A stretch of DNA of 32,534 nt from an uncultured Clostridia bacterium (GTDB lineage: Bacteria; Bacillota; Clostridia; Oscillospirales; CAG-272): the NCBI GenBank assembly GCA_947625805.1, contig CANQPT010000018.1:1-32534 (forward strand), read 5' to 3'. Shown piece by piece: positions 15,959 through 24,872 of the stretch. Every line of letters begins with the position of its first letter. The first letter of the stretch is position 1. A program made the translations under genes and the position numbers. Under the pieces are notes generated by a model that saw only the letters and a program-made list of their open reading frames with translations, was not told where the DNA came from and ran no database searches.

Positions 15959-16219
15959 TCACCTCCATTCAAAGTATTGCTGTGTGCTGATAAAATACCG
16001 CACGGCGTTTCGCAGAAAATCAAGAACGGTAGCGTCGTCCATGCGGATGGTGAGAAAGCCGTAGCATAAGGTCAGCGCGGCGGGGATAAACCAGCCGAGC
16101 TGCACCAGCGCCACGATGGAGAGCAGCGCGGAAACGCCGAGAATGGCAAAGTCTCGCAGTCCCCACAGCCACAGATTCGCCGTGGCTTTCAGGTTTTGCG
16201 GGTAGAGATATTGCGTCAT
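15959..16219 (-). CDS. PrgI/VirB3-like inner-membrane transfer protein
   Basis: An 86-aa protein with two membrane segments (FAILGVSALLSIVALVQL and WFIPAALTLCYGFLTI), a short N-terminus and a helical C-terminus. Size, topology and location just ahead of the TrsD-like and VirB4 genes fit the PrgI/VirB3-like family of Gram-positive conjugation systems. GGGAGG lies 6 nt before the ATG, and the upstream gene's stop overlaps the start (ATGA). Confidence 0.75.
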   Translation of the reverse strand: MTQYLYPQNLKATANLWLWGLRDFAILGVSALLSIVALVQLGWFIPAALTLCYGFLTIRMDDATVLDFLRNAVRYFISTQQYFEWR

Positions 16220-16602
16220 GTGAGTCCTCCCATTTCCGGCGAGTCGCCGCAGAAATCGTTGCAGAATTCCTGCGGCGTCTGTTCGTATTCCTTTTGAATC
16301 TGCTCCGTGATCATGTCCTTGATGAGCCGCACTTCATTTGCAGTCGGCTCGTAATCGAAGTATTCGGAACCGTCGTCCCGGCTGATCTCGCATTCGAGGC
16401 GGAGCGTATCGGCAAAGGGATTGTATTTGGCGTACAGATTCAGCCACGTATCTTCTTCATCGTTGATATGAAGCCCGAATTTTTTGTCCACGTCGAACCA
16501 TGTTTCCAGATAGGCAGTGATCTCCTGTCCGATATCGCAGTCTACCTCCATATCCCGGTCTACGGCGATATCACCGCGTTCTAATTCGTAATATTGATTC
16601 AT
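16216..16602 (-). CDS. Small acidic protein of unknown function
   Basis: A 128-aa, very acidic soluble protein (many Asp/Glu; CDIGQEITAYLETWFDVDKK, ISRDDGSEYFDYEPTANEV). I do not recognise the family. It overlaps the PrgI-like gene by 4 bp and so is coupled to the transfer operon. It is the first gene after the HipA-like cassette's terminator, which means that its own promoter, or readthrough, is needed for expression. Confidence 0.65.
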   Translation of the reverse strand: MNQYYELERGDIAVDRDMEVDCDIGQEITAYLETWFDVDKKFGLHINDEEDTWLNLYAKYNPFADTLRLECEISRDDGSEYFDYEPTANEVRLIKDMITEQIQKEYEQTPQEFCNDFCGDSPEMGGLT

Positions 16603-16620
16603 TCTCCTTCACTCCATTCC

Positions 16621-16653
16621 ATAACAAAAGGACGCCGATTCGCATCAGCGTCC
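16621..16653 (-). terminator. Rho-independent terminator after the hipA-like gene
   Basis: On the minus strand GGACGCTGAT pairs with ATCGGCGTCC around a short loop and is followed by TTTTGTTAT. It lies 24 nt beyond the hipA-like stop codon. It would close the two-gene cassette, but would also reduce transcription from virB6 into the PrgI-virB4 genes. Confidence 0.8.
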
Positions 16654-16676
16654 CATGCTTGATTGATTGTCTGAAA

Positions 16677-17606
16677 TTACATCTCCATTGTCGGTGCGAC
16701 TTGTTCCTGTTCGAGGTTTTGCACCAAGTCCAGCGCCGGTTCGAGAATTAAGTCATACCTTGCCTCGATATACCTCTCGTAAAACCTTTTTTGTAGGCCG
16801 GACAGATAGGGCATCCCATCGATCAATGCGTTGATTTCATCCATTTTGATTCGGGGTATTATGCGCTTTAACGCTTCCTTACAGCCCTCATATTCGGCGT
16901 GCATGAGGAAATCACGGTAATTGATTTTCCTGTCGTTTTGCTTAATGGCGGAGGTGGGATACTGATATACTCTCGCATGCAGCGCATCCTCGTTTGTCAG
17001 CACTTCGTTCATGATTTTTTCGTCCGCCTGCGGTAACAGACAGCTTCCGCAATCGTAGATGGGCGCAAGACTTGTTTCTCCCGTGTTTTCATCAAACAAA
17101 AATCCCCAGTTGCCGTTGTGCCGGTCGAAATTGCCGAGCAATGCGTCCACAATAAACATATCCCAAAAATGCTTTTCCAGTATCTCGGGCAGAACGTATT
17201 GTTGTTTTGCAATCGTATCGAGAATATCCTCAAGTTCGGTTCCCGTTCCGTTTGAATCCGATTCCAAAATCGTATTCTTAATGGAACAGAAATCAAAAAA
17301 ACGCTTTCCGTCCGCCGTGAAGTCCTTGCAGGCGCAGACGATTTTCTCTTTACCGCCGACCTTGAAGGTTCCGAGTACGGTTTCATGCGCTTTGACACCG
17401 ATCAGGTTGAAGATGCTGCTTGCGACATGCTCGCTGAAGCAGCTGTTGGTATAGGAAAGCTCTGTAGGCTTATTCCTGCCGGAGGGCGGGAACTTCAGCA
17501 TATACAGCGCCCCGCCGTACTCAACGGCGATTTTCTTTCCGTTTGCTCCGTTATAGGCTCTGCCGGGAACCACCCGGCAATTTGTAAAGTCGATTCGTTG
17601 TGTCAT
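16677..17606 (-). CDS. HipA/CtkA-like Ser/Thr kinase toxin
   Basis: A 309-aa protein of the HipA-C/CtkA kinase fold. Catalytic loop: DALLGNFDRHNGNWGF at residues 154-169 with Asp161 and Asn166. Metal-binding motif: APIYDCGSCL with Asp185. A Lys-bearing strand lies at KKIAVEYGGALYMLKF. HipA kinases phosphorylate translation factors or tRNA synthetases and stop growth. AAGGAG is 7-8 nt before ATG 17606. An HTH gene ends 11 nt upstream, giving the HipB-HipA order. The C-terminus ends APTMEM, the tip shared with other proteins of the element. Confidence 0.85.
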   Translation of the reverse strand: MTQRIDFTNCRVVPGRAYNGANGKKIAVEYGGALYMLKFPPSGRNKPTELSYTNSCFSEHVASSIFNLIGVKAHETVLGTFKVGGKEKIVCACKDFTADGKRFFDFCSIKNTILESDSNGTGTELEDILDTIAKQQYVLPEILEKHFWDMFIVDALLGNFDRHNGNWGFLFDENTGETSLAPIYDCGSCLLPQADEKIMNEVLTNEDALHARVYQYPTSAIKQNDRKINYRDFLMHAEYEGCKEALKRIIPRIKMDEINALIDGMPYLSGLQKRFYERYIEARYDLILEPALDLVQNLEQEQVAPTMEM

Positions 17607-17617
17607 GTTTTCACTCC

Positions 17618-18031
17618 TTAAAGATATTTTGCCCTTAGATAGTCGGCGTGTTCCTTTGTGATCGCACCCTCGTTGATTTCCGCAATATGGATACTGCCAT
17701 ACAGCTCTCCCCACAAACAGTCGAGCAGCGGGGATTTGTTTTTCAGCCCCTCTTTGTATGCATCCAGATCATTTTGCAGATAGGCGGGCAGACCGTATTC
17801 ATAGGAGAGTTCCCGTTCTGTCTGACGCATTCCTTCCGCAGTCAGCAGCTCCATGGAAACGCCGAGCGCCTTTGACAGCTTATATACGGTATCGACGGAA
17901 CACTTTTCGATTTTTGTTTTTCCGCTGCAGATATCGTTGAGCGTGGCATGGGGGATTTCCGCTTTAACCGCCAGCCTGTACTTGGTCATATTCCGCTTTT
18001 CAAGCAGATCTTCTATAATCACTCCGATCAC
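17618..18031 (-). CDS. XRE-family HTH antitoxin/repressor (HipB-like)
   Basis: A 137-aa protein. Residues 1-65 form an HTH_3/XRE domain (MTKYRLAVKAEIPHATLNDI, then SVDTVYKLSKALGVS). The rest is a helical extension ending HADYLRAKYL. It likely neutralises the kinase and represses the operon through the palindrome in the promoter. The start is uncertain: GTG 18031 is only 2-3 nt from GAGAGG, while GTG 18022 has 11 nt spacing. Base use looks more AT-rich than in the surrounding transfer genes. Confidence 0.8.
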   Translation of the reverse strand: MIGVIIEDLLEKRNMTKYRLAVKAEIPHATLNDICSGKTKIEKCSVDTVYKLSKALGVSMELLTAEGMRQTERELSYEYGLPAYLQNDLDAYKEGLKNKSPLLDCLWGELYGSIHIAEINEGAITKEHADYLRAKYL

Positions 18032-18045
18032 ATCCTCTCTTTTCT

Positions 18046-18074
18046 ATTATATCGGTATGCCGAAATAAAGTCAA
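18046..18074 (-). promoter_or_regulatory. Promoter and operator of the hipBA-like cassette
   Basis: On the minus strand: TTGACT (18069-18074), 17-nt spacer, TATAAT (18046-18051), a near-consensus sigma-70-type promoter. Between the boxes an inverted repeat, ATTTCGG and CCGATAT (18049-18066, 4-nt centre), would place a dimeric HTH protein across the spacer. Transcription would start about 10 nt before the HTH gene. Confidence 0.85.
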
Positions 18075-18107
18075 GAGAGAAGCCCGTATTTCACAGAAAA
18101 GTTGCTT

Positions 18108-19049
18108 TTACTTCGCCGCCCTTGCCACGCTGCGGGTCAGGTTGACCGCCGTGGTGGTGGCGTGGACAACGCTCATCATGTTGATGCGCACCGAAGAGTC
18201 AAGCCCAAATTGCCCCGCAATTTTGGGAACCTCATTGGAGGCCAGCATAATGCCGAGTCCCAAGAGCATATTGCCGGGGAAGGTCAGAAGGCCGAGAAAG
18301 AGTAGTGTCGTCTGCATAAACGCCGTCAGGCAGATGGCCGCCACCTGCTTCATCCATTGGTTGAATCCATCCTGATAGCCCCTCGGTACGCTGAACATAT
18401 ACAGAGCGCCCACCGCCATCTGAATCAGCAGAATCCCGCCCCGCTTGATGTTGGCAAAGAATATCTTGATCACGCAGTAGGCGAAGGCGATCATGGCGAG
18501 GATATTGAACAGGTTCATGGAGACGTTGTTTGCCACCGAGAAACTGCCTGCCAGCACCGATGTGCTTTCTCCCGCCAGATCGATGCTCCTGCCTCCGGCA
18601 AACAGCGCCGACAGGTCGTGGGAGAAGGTGTTTTGCAGACTGATGCAGAACTTATACAGCTCCACCGGCACTACGCCGATGAGGGAACAGGCGAAGAAGC
18701 CTTTGAGAATATTGATGGAGGTCGTTTTGATGTTTGCCCTGCCGTTTTGGTATTCGATTGCCACATCGAAGATAGCGACCACCGTTCCGGCGATGAACAG
18801 CGCCCATCCGAACAGGGTAAAGAGCCGGATCGTCGCCTGCACCCATTCGAGGTTGAAGATGTCGGCCCCCATGTTTCCCATCAGGGTGAAAAAGTCTGCT
18901 ACCGCGCCGTAGATGGTTTCATAGAACCATTTGAGCATGGCGTCCCAGATCAGGTTGGAGATCTGGGTGCCGAGGAAGCTGAAAGCGTCGCTGATAGCGC
19001 CGCCGATGGCGTTTCCAATTTCCGATAGAATGTCTTTTAACCAGCCCAA
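18108..19049 (-). CDS. VirB6/TrbL-like polytopic membrane protein
   Basis: A 313-aa protein with a hydrophilic amphipathic N-terminus and about five or six membrane segments (examples: LFGWALFIAGTVVAIFDVA, LFNILAMIAFAYCVIKIFF, LTAFMQTTLLFLGLLTF, GNMLLGLGIMLASNEV). The pattern of SVARAAK and TTTAVNLTRS at the end is typical of the TrbL-type channel proteins in Tn1549-like elements. It probably forms part of the inner-membrane pore. The start is a TTG with GAGG about 10 nt upstream. It follows the VirB2-like gene in the operon. Confidence 0.8.
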   Translation of the reverse strand: MGWLKDILSEIGNAIGGAISDAFSFLGTQISNLIWDAMLKWFYETIYGAVADFFTLMGNMGADIFNLEWVQATIRLFTLFGWALFIAGTVVAIFDVAIEYQNGRANIKTTSINILKGFFACSLIGVVPVELYKFCISLQNTFSHDLSALFAGGRSIDLAGESTSVLAGSFSVANNVSMNLFNILAMIAFAYCVIKIFFANIKRGGILLIQMAVGALYMFSVPRGYQDGFNQWMKQVAAICLTAFMQTTLLFLGLLTFPGNMLLGLGIMLASNEVPKIAGQFGLDSSVRINMMSVVHATTTAVNLTRSVARAAK

Positions 19050-19086
19050 ACAGCCGTCACCTCACTTTCCGTTTTTGTGGCATTCC

Positions 19087-19419
19087 TCACAGGATGCTCC
19101 AGATATACAGCGGAGCGGTCAGGGTAAAAATGAGACAGGCGAACAGAATCGCGGGCGCGGCGAACTCTATTTGCCCGTGCTTGCGGTATTCAAAATACAT
19201 TGTCCCGACTTTTACAAAAAACAGGATGGCGAGGATCATATCCACTACAGGGAAAACCACGTTGTTGACCACCGTCTGCACCTGGGATTTTGCCGTGTTC
19301 CAGGTATTCTCAATCGCTCCGGCCACGTCGCCCGCGGCAAAGGCGGGCAGGGCGAAAGTCATACACAGCAGCATAACCACCGCCATACAGACAAGGGTTC
19401 TTTTCAGTTTCTGATTCAT
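19087..19419 (-). CDS. DUF3852 (VirB2-like) membrane protein
   Basis: A 110-aa protein: signal peptide ending ALPAFAAG at about 22-29, a short Asn/Thr-rich segment, then two hydrophobic helices (VVFPVVDMILAILFFVKVG and FAAPAILFACLIFTLTAP). This is the layout of VirB2 pilins, and I believe the family is DUF3852. GGAGG lies 6 nt before the ATG, inside the end of the upstream gene, and the stop and start overlap by 4 bp. Confidence 0.75.
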   Translation of the reverse strand: MNQKLKRTLVCMAVVMLLCMTFALPAFAAGDVAGAIENTWNTAKSQVQTVVNNVVFPVVDMILAILFFVKVGTMYFEYRKHGQIEFAAPAILFACLIFTLTAPLYIWSIL

Positions 19420-19751
19420 ATCGTTCCTCCGATCATCGTTTGTATCTCCTGTTCGGAGATGGATTTCATGGGAATGCGCCTGCGATCACAAAAGCGAATT
19501 TCCCCGCGCATTCCCTCGCTTACGGTGTTTCCGAAGATCCACATTTCGTCGCAGATTTCCAACAGGGCAAGCCCTGCCGCCATGCCAAGCTGCCGCTGCT
19601 TCGGATCGGCGTCGTCAAGGCACAGGGCGTAGAAATGCGGAACAACCGGAGCTGTCCCGCATTTCAGAGCATATTCGGCGTATCTCTTTACCCGTTCAAG
19701 GTTCTCCCTGACATTCCCACCGAGCGGCGCACAGATATACACCTTTTTCAT
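19416..19751 (-). CDS. Nucleoside deoxyribosyltransferase-like (DUF4406/DUF7768) protein
   Basis: A 111-aa protein with the Rossmann-like pattern of this group: KKVYICAPLGGNVRENLERV at the N-terminus, PVVPHFYALCLDD in the middle, and EICDEMWIFGNTVSEGMRGE with the conserved acidic residue. Related proteins cleave or transfer nucleosides; in phages and ICEs the role is not settled. It overlaps its neighbours by 4 bp on both sides, so it is translated together with the surface protein and the VirB2-like protein. Confidence 0.75.
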   Translation of the reverse strand: MKKVYICAPLGGNVRENLERVKRYAEYALKCGTAPVVPHFYALCLDDADPKQRQLGMAAGLALLEICDEMWIFGNTVSEGMRGEIRFCDRRRIPMKSISEQEIQTMIGGTI

Positions 19752-22700
19752 TGCTCGTCGTCATCGTCCTTCTTGCGTTTCATGCCAATGATGACGGTTG
19801 CCACAAGACCGCCGAGGGCGATGGCGCCGAGTCCGATCCAAAAGCCAAGATTGCTGTTGTCGCCGGTCTGCGGAATTTCGGGGATAGGGGGAATAATCTT
19901 TACAGTCTGATCCTCATCTTCGATATCCGCGTGAACGGCGATTTCAACATTTTCACGGTAGAGGGTTTCAAACACCACTATTTCGGTTGCCGTGGTTACG
20001 CCGTCTGCGTGAAAGGTAAATGTGACCTTGATTTCTCCCTCCGCCGTTTCGGGCGTAAAGGTGACTTCGGAGCGAATTTCCTTGCCGTCTACAACAAAGG
20101 GCTGTCCGGTGGCTTTGTTCATCAGAACGCCGCTGACCGTGTATTCCTTGCCGGGGGTGAGGTTCTTGAAGGATACCACATCCTCGATGGTGATTTCGCC
20201 TTTAGCCTCGATTTCTTTCTTTCCCTCTGCCGTTGCCTGCGTTCCGATCTCCGGCACATGGACGGTGACCGTCTGGCCTTCGTCATCGATATCCTCATGT
20301 GCGGTCAGCCCGTTTTCATCATAAAACAGCTTTTCAAACACCACAAGGGCGGTATCCGCCTTGATATACTTGGAATCGAAGGTGAATGCAACGGTTACCG
20401 TTCCGCTTGCGGCTTCGGGAATGAATGTGACCTCCGAGCGGATTTCCTCGCCGTTAATGAGCAGAGGTTCGTCGGTGGTCTTGTCCATAAGGACGCCGCG
20501 AAGAGTGTATTCCTTGCCAGGGATGAGATTTTTGAAGGAAACGGTATCGGTCAGCGTAAACACTTCAGTGGCGTTGACATCCTTGTTTCCATCCACCGTT
20601 GCGGTTGTGCCGATCTCCGGCACAAGCACAGTGATCGTCTGTCCCTCATCCTCAATGTCGGCATGAACGGTCAGCTCCACGCCGTCTTTGTAAAGGCTTT
20701 CAAACACCACAAGATCGGTGTTTTCTGTGATCCCGCTGCCGTCAAACGTGAAAGTGACCGTTACAGTGCCGGAGAAATCTTCAGGGATGAAAGGGATTTC
20801 GGCAGTCACAGGCTGTCCGTTCACAAGGAAGGGTTCGCCGGTGGCTTTGTTCATGAGAACACCTTTGAGGGTGTATTCCTTGCCGGGAATCAGGTGCTTG
20901 TACGCCACCACGTCCTCGATGGCGATCTGTTCATTGGGGTGGGTCTGCTTTTCTTCCTCCACCTTTGCCGTTGTGCCGATTTCGGGGATGCGGTCGTTGA
21001 CGACCGTGATCTCAATGACCTCGGCGTCGGTTGTTACACTGACGGGATAGGTTTCCTCGTTGGGCAAATAGCCCTCCGCAGGGCACAGTTCCGCTACGAT
21101 CCAGTCGCCATAGGGGATACCCTCGAAGCGGAACACGCCGTCTACCGTTTTAGCGGTCAGGAGCGCCGTATCTTCCGCAAATTCGGTTTCATCCCAACGG
21201 AACAGGCCGAACAGAGCGCCGGTGATATGCTCCCCGGTTTCCCGGTCGGTCTTGTAGCCGAGGATATCCCCGCGAAGGATGTCGTTCTCGATAGGATTGC
21301 CGTTATTTGCGGTCAGCTCTACCAGCGCAACGGTCTGTCCGGCATAGTCAAACGAGACAGGATACATTGTGCCGTCCAAAACATAGTGCGCATCGGTGGC
21401 AATTTCCTGCACATACAACTTTGCGCCCACGGGAAGGTCGGTGGCAAACACCGCATAGCCGTTTTCGTCACAAGTGACGGTTTCGATCAGACCGCCCTTC
21501 GGAATCTTTGTGCCGTCAGCGGCTACGATATCCTCGGCGGCGAACAGACCGAACTGCACCGACAGGATTTCGCCGTTTGCGCCGATCCCGAAGGTTTTGT
21601 CCCGCTCCATCACTTTGGATAGGTCGATTTTTATCTTCTGCCGTTCGTTGTAGAAGGCGGTTTCCGTTTCGGTGATCTCGATTTCCTGTCCGGCATAGGT
21701 CAGCTCAACGGTATGAATCTCGCCGTTCAGTACCATTCCGTAAGGAGCAGTAATTTCCCGCACCTCGTATTTGCCGAGATACAGCGCCTTGCTCACCGCC
21801 GTTCCGTCTGTGTCGGTCGTGACGGTGTCCACTACCGTTCCTTTGGCGCAGCGGAGCGTACCGTCCGGGGTGTAGATGTCCTCGGCGGCGGTGATCTCAT
21901 AGACTGCGCCGGGAAGTCCCGCTGCCTCGTAAACAGGCTGGTACACATCACCGGACTGCGCAACAGAGGAAAAAACCTCGCCGGTCTTGCTGACAGTAAT
22001 TTTTCCTTTCTGCGGCAGATCCGGCCGGTTGACCGCTACCACGGTGACGGCGCTGTCAATGGTCGCATTCTCCGCCGTAATATCAAAATACACAGGCTCT
22101 CTGTTGAGCACATAGCCGTAGGGCGCCTGTACCTCTACAATCGAATATCCCTTGCCGTAGGGCAGTTTTTCCGGGGTAATCAGATACCCGTCCGCATTGG
22201 TATAGAAGGTATCGATTTCAGTGACTTCGGGATAGGTGAAGCGTTGGGTGATCAAATTCCCGTCCGGGTCGTAAATTCGGAATCCCGCACCCGCATAGGG
22301 AATGGTTTTGCCGGTTTCGGCGTCTGTCTTGACGATTTTTACATGGCTTTCAAAGTTGGCATTGTTGATGAGATAGCGATAAGTCTGCTTGTCCTTTTGA
22401 ATATACACGTCGAAGTCGGGCAGGAATTCCCGTCCGTCCCAGCCTTTGGTCTGATGCACGGTGTAAACGCCGTAGGGCAGTTCCTTTGTTTCAGCAAAGC
22501 CGTTCTCGTCGCATACAAGCAAATAACGCTCGGTTTCTTTCGCCGCTTCGTAACGGCCAGCAGATTTCAAGAACACTTCAAATTCCGCTCCGGCCTCCGG
22601 CGTTTCGATTTTTGTCGAGCCATCGTCGGTATGCTTGATTACCGCTATCTTGCCCTTGATAATATCCTCCGGCGAACCGATGGCAGGGGCGGCGTTGTAT

Positions 22701-24811
22701 TCCACCGTGTAGTTTTTCGCTTGGGCGCCGATAGGGTATTCGGTTTCGTCCAGCAAATACCCCTCGGAGGGCGTGATTTCCCGCAGCGTCCAGTTATCGC
22801 CGCAGATATAGTATTTCGTGGTAAACCGCCCGTTCGTATCGGTGGTGTAGCGGTCGATCAATTTGCCGTTTTCATAGATCCCGTACACGGCTCCGGCAAG
22901 GAAGGCGTCGCCCTGCGGTTTTCCGGTTTCGCTGTCCCGTTTGGTGACGGTCACATTCCACTTTTTGAGGGGATTGTGGAAATCCTTGTTCGTTACGTCA
23001 TTCCAATAAATATCCGCAGTCTGCTTATCCGGCACGACATAACGGATCGGAGTGTTCACTTCCTCCAGCACATAGCCCGTGCCGATGAGAATGTCGTTGA
23101 AATACGCTTTGCCATCTTCGCCCACGGAACGGGTTTCATCTACCGGAATACCGCTGTAGGAGGTTCCGTGCAAACGGAACTGCAGCCCTTCCTCCAATCC
23201 GTCCTCGGCGGTTTTGGTGACGACCAAATCGCCGCGCTTGAGGAGGTTATCGAAGGATTTGTTTGTCACCTTATTCCACTCAATATCCGCCTTTTGATTG
23301 TCGGGAACGATATATCGGTCAGGAGTGTTCACTTCTTCAAGGGTATATCCCGAACCGATCAGCACGCCTTGGAACCGCGCCTTACCGTCTGCGCCGACAA
23401 TGGCATACTCATCTACGGCAAGACCGCTGAGAGAAGTTCCGTACAGGCGAAATTTCATTCCTTCTTCCAAGCCGTCCTCGGCTGTTTTAGTCACGGTCAA
23501 ATCGCCGCGTTTCAATTTGTTATTAAAGGTCACGGTCGCTGTTTGCCCGGAGACCACGGTCACCTTGCGGCTCTCCTGCGGTTCGTATTTTTCGTATTCC
23601 GTCTCAGTCACCGTATACACGCCGGGCTTTAAATTGTCGATTTGGATTTGACCGCCGTTTTTTGTGGTAACGGTCTTACCCACGCCGTTGCCCTCGATGC
23701 GGAACTGAATCCCGTCTACCTTGCCGTCCTCGCTTGTTTTGACAATCTTGCAGGAGCCTGGATTTTCCTCGTTGACGGCATGGACGGTCACCAAACCGTT
23801 ATTTTCCTTGCCGACCGTAACATCCCATTCTGTCTGGCCGCAGGCATGATAATTGGCCGGAAAAGCGGTTTCCACGACATGATAGGTGCCAAAAGGAATT
23901 TTGTCTTTGCTCTTGGCATATCCGTTGCCATCGGTCGGCCCAATAATATATGACTTGCCCGATTTGGTATTCGTAGCCATAAACACTGCGCCGGACAGGT
24001 TTTTTCCGTTGGGGTCTTTCTTGTAGACCTCAATTGCTCCGTCATCCTCGAATACAGTGTCCGGCAGATGATAATAGGCATTTGGATATGAGGACTTGGC
24101 TCCGGCCTGTCCCATCCAGTCCACACGTGAGATTTCCGGCCCGCGCTCATTTCCGACATGGATGATAAAGTCCACGCCTTTATAGGTGCCGGAATAGACG
24201 GCAATGTGAACATGACTGCTTTCAGAGTTTCCGAAAATGATCAGATCGCCGGGGGAAAGCTTGCTTCGATCCACATTGGAGGGAGAGGTTCCGATCTTCT
24301 CCACCTTATTCTGACCGGCAAGGTTGGCAAGGGCCGTTTGCCATGTCACAACCGCCTGAGAGTTCATACCGGTCGCATTGACGGCGTCGGTAATGAATTG
24401 TGTGTCTGCGCCTTCGATGTTGGGCAGATAATTGCAGACAAAATAGGTGACAAAGGAAGCGCAGCACAAGCCGCTTCTTTCAAACGACGCAATATCCGGC
24501 TTTCTCCCCGTAACGGTTGAGCCGTCGGCCACGGTTTCCTTGCCCGACATCGCTGTTCCGTAGGAGATATTCGACAGAATGCCGGAAGGCGTTCTGGAAC
24601 CGAAGCTGTTGGTCTGATACAGCGTCCCGTCATCCTTTTGCTTCTGCACGTTATATCCGGTGTATGCCAATGCTCTGAGAATCGCATGGTCCTTCATGTT
24701 TTCCGGCAGATCGGTTGCCGGAGCTGCAAGGGCGGACATCGGTACGATTGAGAGCAGCATAATTGCCGCAAGCAATATCGAAACCGCCTTGGAAAACAAA
24801 GTTTTTTTCAT
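19748..24811 (-). CDS. Wall-anchored Cna-B/VaFE adhesin with an NlpC/P60-like head
   Basis: A 1687-aa surface protein. Residues 1-29 are a signal peptide (ending PMSALA). Residues about 40-255 look like an NlpC/P60 cysteine peptidase: GLCCASFVTYF with Cys117, LSPGDLIIFGN, and SSHVHIAVYSG with His200. Next come about ten SpaA/Cna-B repeats (starts such as CKIVKTSEDGKVDG, DLTVTKTAEDG, HVKIVKTDAETGK). Residues about 1270-1640 hold three VaFE / Thr-Gln ester-bond repeats (LVVFESLY, LVVFEKLF, IVVFETLY; DEGQT). The end is a sorting signal: IPQTGDN, a hydrophobic helix and a KRKKDDDDEQ tail. The element's sortase probably attaches it. It may thin the wall or hold mating cells together. Confidence 0.9.
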   Translation of the reverse strand: MKKTLFSKAVSILLAAIMLLSIVPMSALAAPATDLPENMKDHAILRALAYTGYNVQKQKDDGTLYQTNSFGSRTPSGILSNISYGTAMSGKETVADGSTVTGRKPDIASFERSGLCCASFVTYFVCNYLPNIEGADTQFITDAVNATGMNSQAVVTWQTALANLAGQNKVEKIGTSPSNVDRSKLSPGDLIIFGNSESSHVHIAVYSGTYKGVDFIIHVGNERGPEISRVDWMGQAGAKSSYPNAYYHLPDTVFEDDGAIEVYKKDPNGKNLSGAVFMATNTKSGKSYIIGPTDGNGYAKSKDKIPFGTYHVVETAFPANYHACGQTEWDVTVGKENNGLVTVHAVNEENPGSCKIVKTSEDGKVDGIQFRIEGNGVGKTVTTKNGGQIQIDNLKPGVYTVTETEYEKYEPQESRKVTVVSGQTATVTFNNKLKRGDLTVTKTAEDGLEEGMKFRLYGTSLSGLAVDEYAIVGADGKARFQGVLIGSGYTLEEVNTPDRYIVPDNQKADIEWNKVTNKSFDNLLKRGDLVVTKTAEDGLEEGLQFRLHGTSYSGIPVDETRSVGEDGKAYFNDILIGTGYVLEEVNTPIRYVVPDKQTADIYWNDVTNKDFHNPLKKWNVTVTKRDSETGKPQGDAFLAGAVYGIYENGKLIDRYTTDTNGRFTTKYYICGDNWTLREITPSEGYLLDETEYPIGAQAKNYTVEYNAAPAIGSPEDIIKGKIAVIKHTDDGSTKIETPEAGAEFEVFLKSAGRYEAAKETERYLLVCDENGFAETKELPYGVYTVHQTKGWDGREFLPDFDVYIQKDKQTYRYLINNANFESHVKIVKTDAETGKTIPYAGAGFRIYDPDGNLITQRFTYPEVTEIDTFYTNADGYLITPEKLPYGKGYSIVEVQAPYGYVLNREPVYFDITAENATIDSAVTVVAVNRPDLPQKGKITVSKTGEVFSSVAQSGDVYQPVYEAAGLPGAVYEITAAEDIYTPDGTLRCAKGTVVDTVTTDTDGTAVSKALYLGKYEVREITAPYGMVLNGEIHTVELTYAGQEIEITETETAFYNERQKIKIDLSKVMERDKTFGIGANGEILSVQFGLFAAEDIVAADGTKIPKGGLIETVTCDENGYAVFATDLPVGAKLYVQEIATDAHYVLDGTMYPVSFDYAGQTVALVELTANNGNPIENDILRGDILGYKTDRETGEHITGALFGLFRWDETEFAEDTALLTAKTVDGVFRFEGIPYGDWIVAELCPAEGYLPNEETYPVSVTTDAEVIEITVVNDRIPEIGTTAKVEEEKQTHPNEQIAIEDVVAYKHLIPGKEYTLKGVLMNKATGEPFLVNGQPVTAEIPFIPEDFSGTVTVTFTFDGSGITENTDLVVFESLYKDGVELTVHADIEDEGQTITVLVPEIGTTATVDGNKDVNATEVFTLTDTVSFKNLIPGKEYTLRGVLMDKTTDEPLLINGEEIRSEVTFIPEAASGTVTVAFTFDSKYIKADTALVVFEKLFYDENGLTAHEDIDDEGQTVTVHVPEIGTQATAEGKKEIEAKGEITIEDVVSFKNLTPGKEYTVSGVLMNKATGQPFVVDGKEIRSEVTFTPETAEGEIKVTFTFHADGVTTATEIVVFETLYRENVEIAVHADIEDEDQTVKIIPPIPEIPQTGDNSNLGFWIGLGAIALGGLVATVIIGMKRKKDDDDEQ
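19930..20910. repeat. Three tandem VaFE repeat units (about 300 bp period)
   Basis: Within the adhesin gene, three successive units share DNA such as that encoding PEIGTTA, PGKEYTL and GVLM(N/D)K. Units lie near 19930-20230, 20240-20590 and 20600-20920. They are similar but not identical, with changes spread along the unit, so they are not very recent copies. A further pair of near-identical Cna-B units (TVTKTAEDGLEEG and VVTKTAEDGLEEG) lies near 23000-23510. Confidence 0.75.
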
Positions 24812-24842
24812 ACGCTTTTTCGTCCTTTCTGAATTTTTGGGT

Positions 24843-24872
24843 AAAAAAATACGCCTGACTCATCATCAGGCG
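24843..24872 (-). terminator. Rho-independent terminator after the CAP lipoprotein gene
   Basis: Minus strand: CGCCTGA (7-bp stem, 24866-24872), 7-nt loop, TCAGGCG (24852-24858), then TATTTTTTT. It is 20 nt past the lipoprotein stop and only 31 nt before the adhesin start, leaving no room for a full promoter in between. Confidence 0.85.

Noticed and set aside
19751-23632. Long plus-strand open frames (about 620-640 codons) opposite the adhesin gene
   Set aside because: They are mirror frames of a repetitive GC-rich gene, lack RBS and domains, and the minus-strand protein is well supported.
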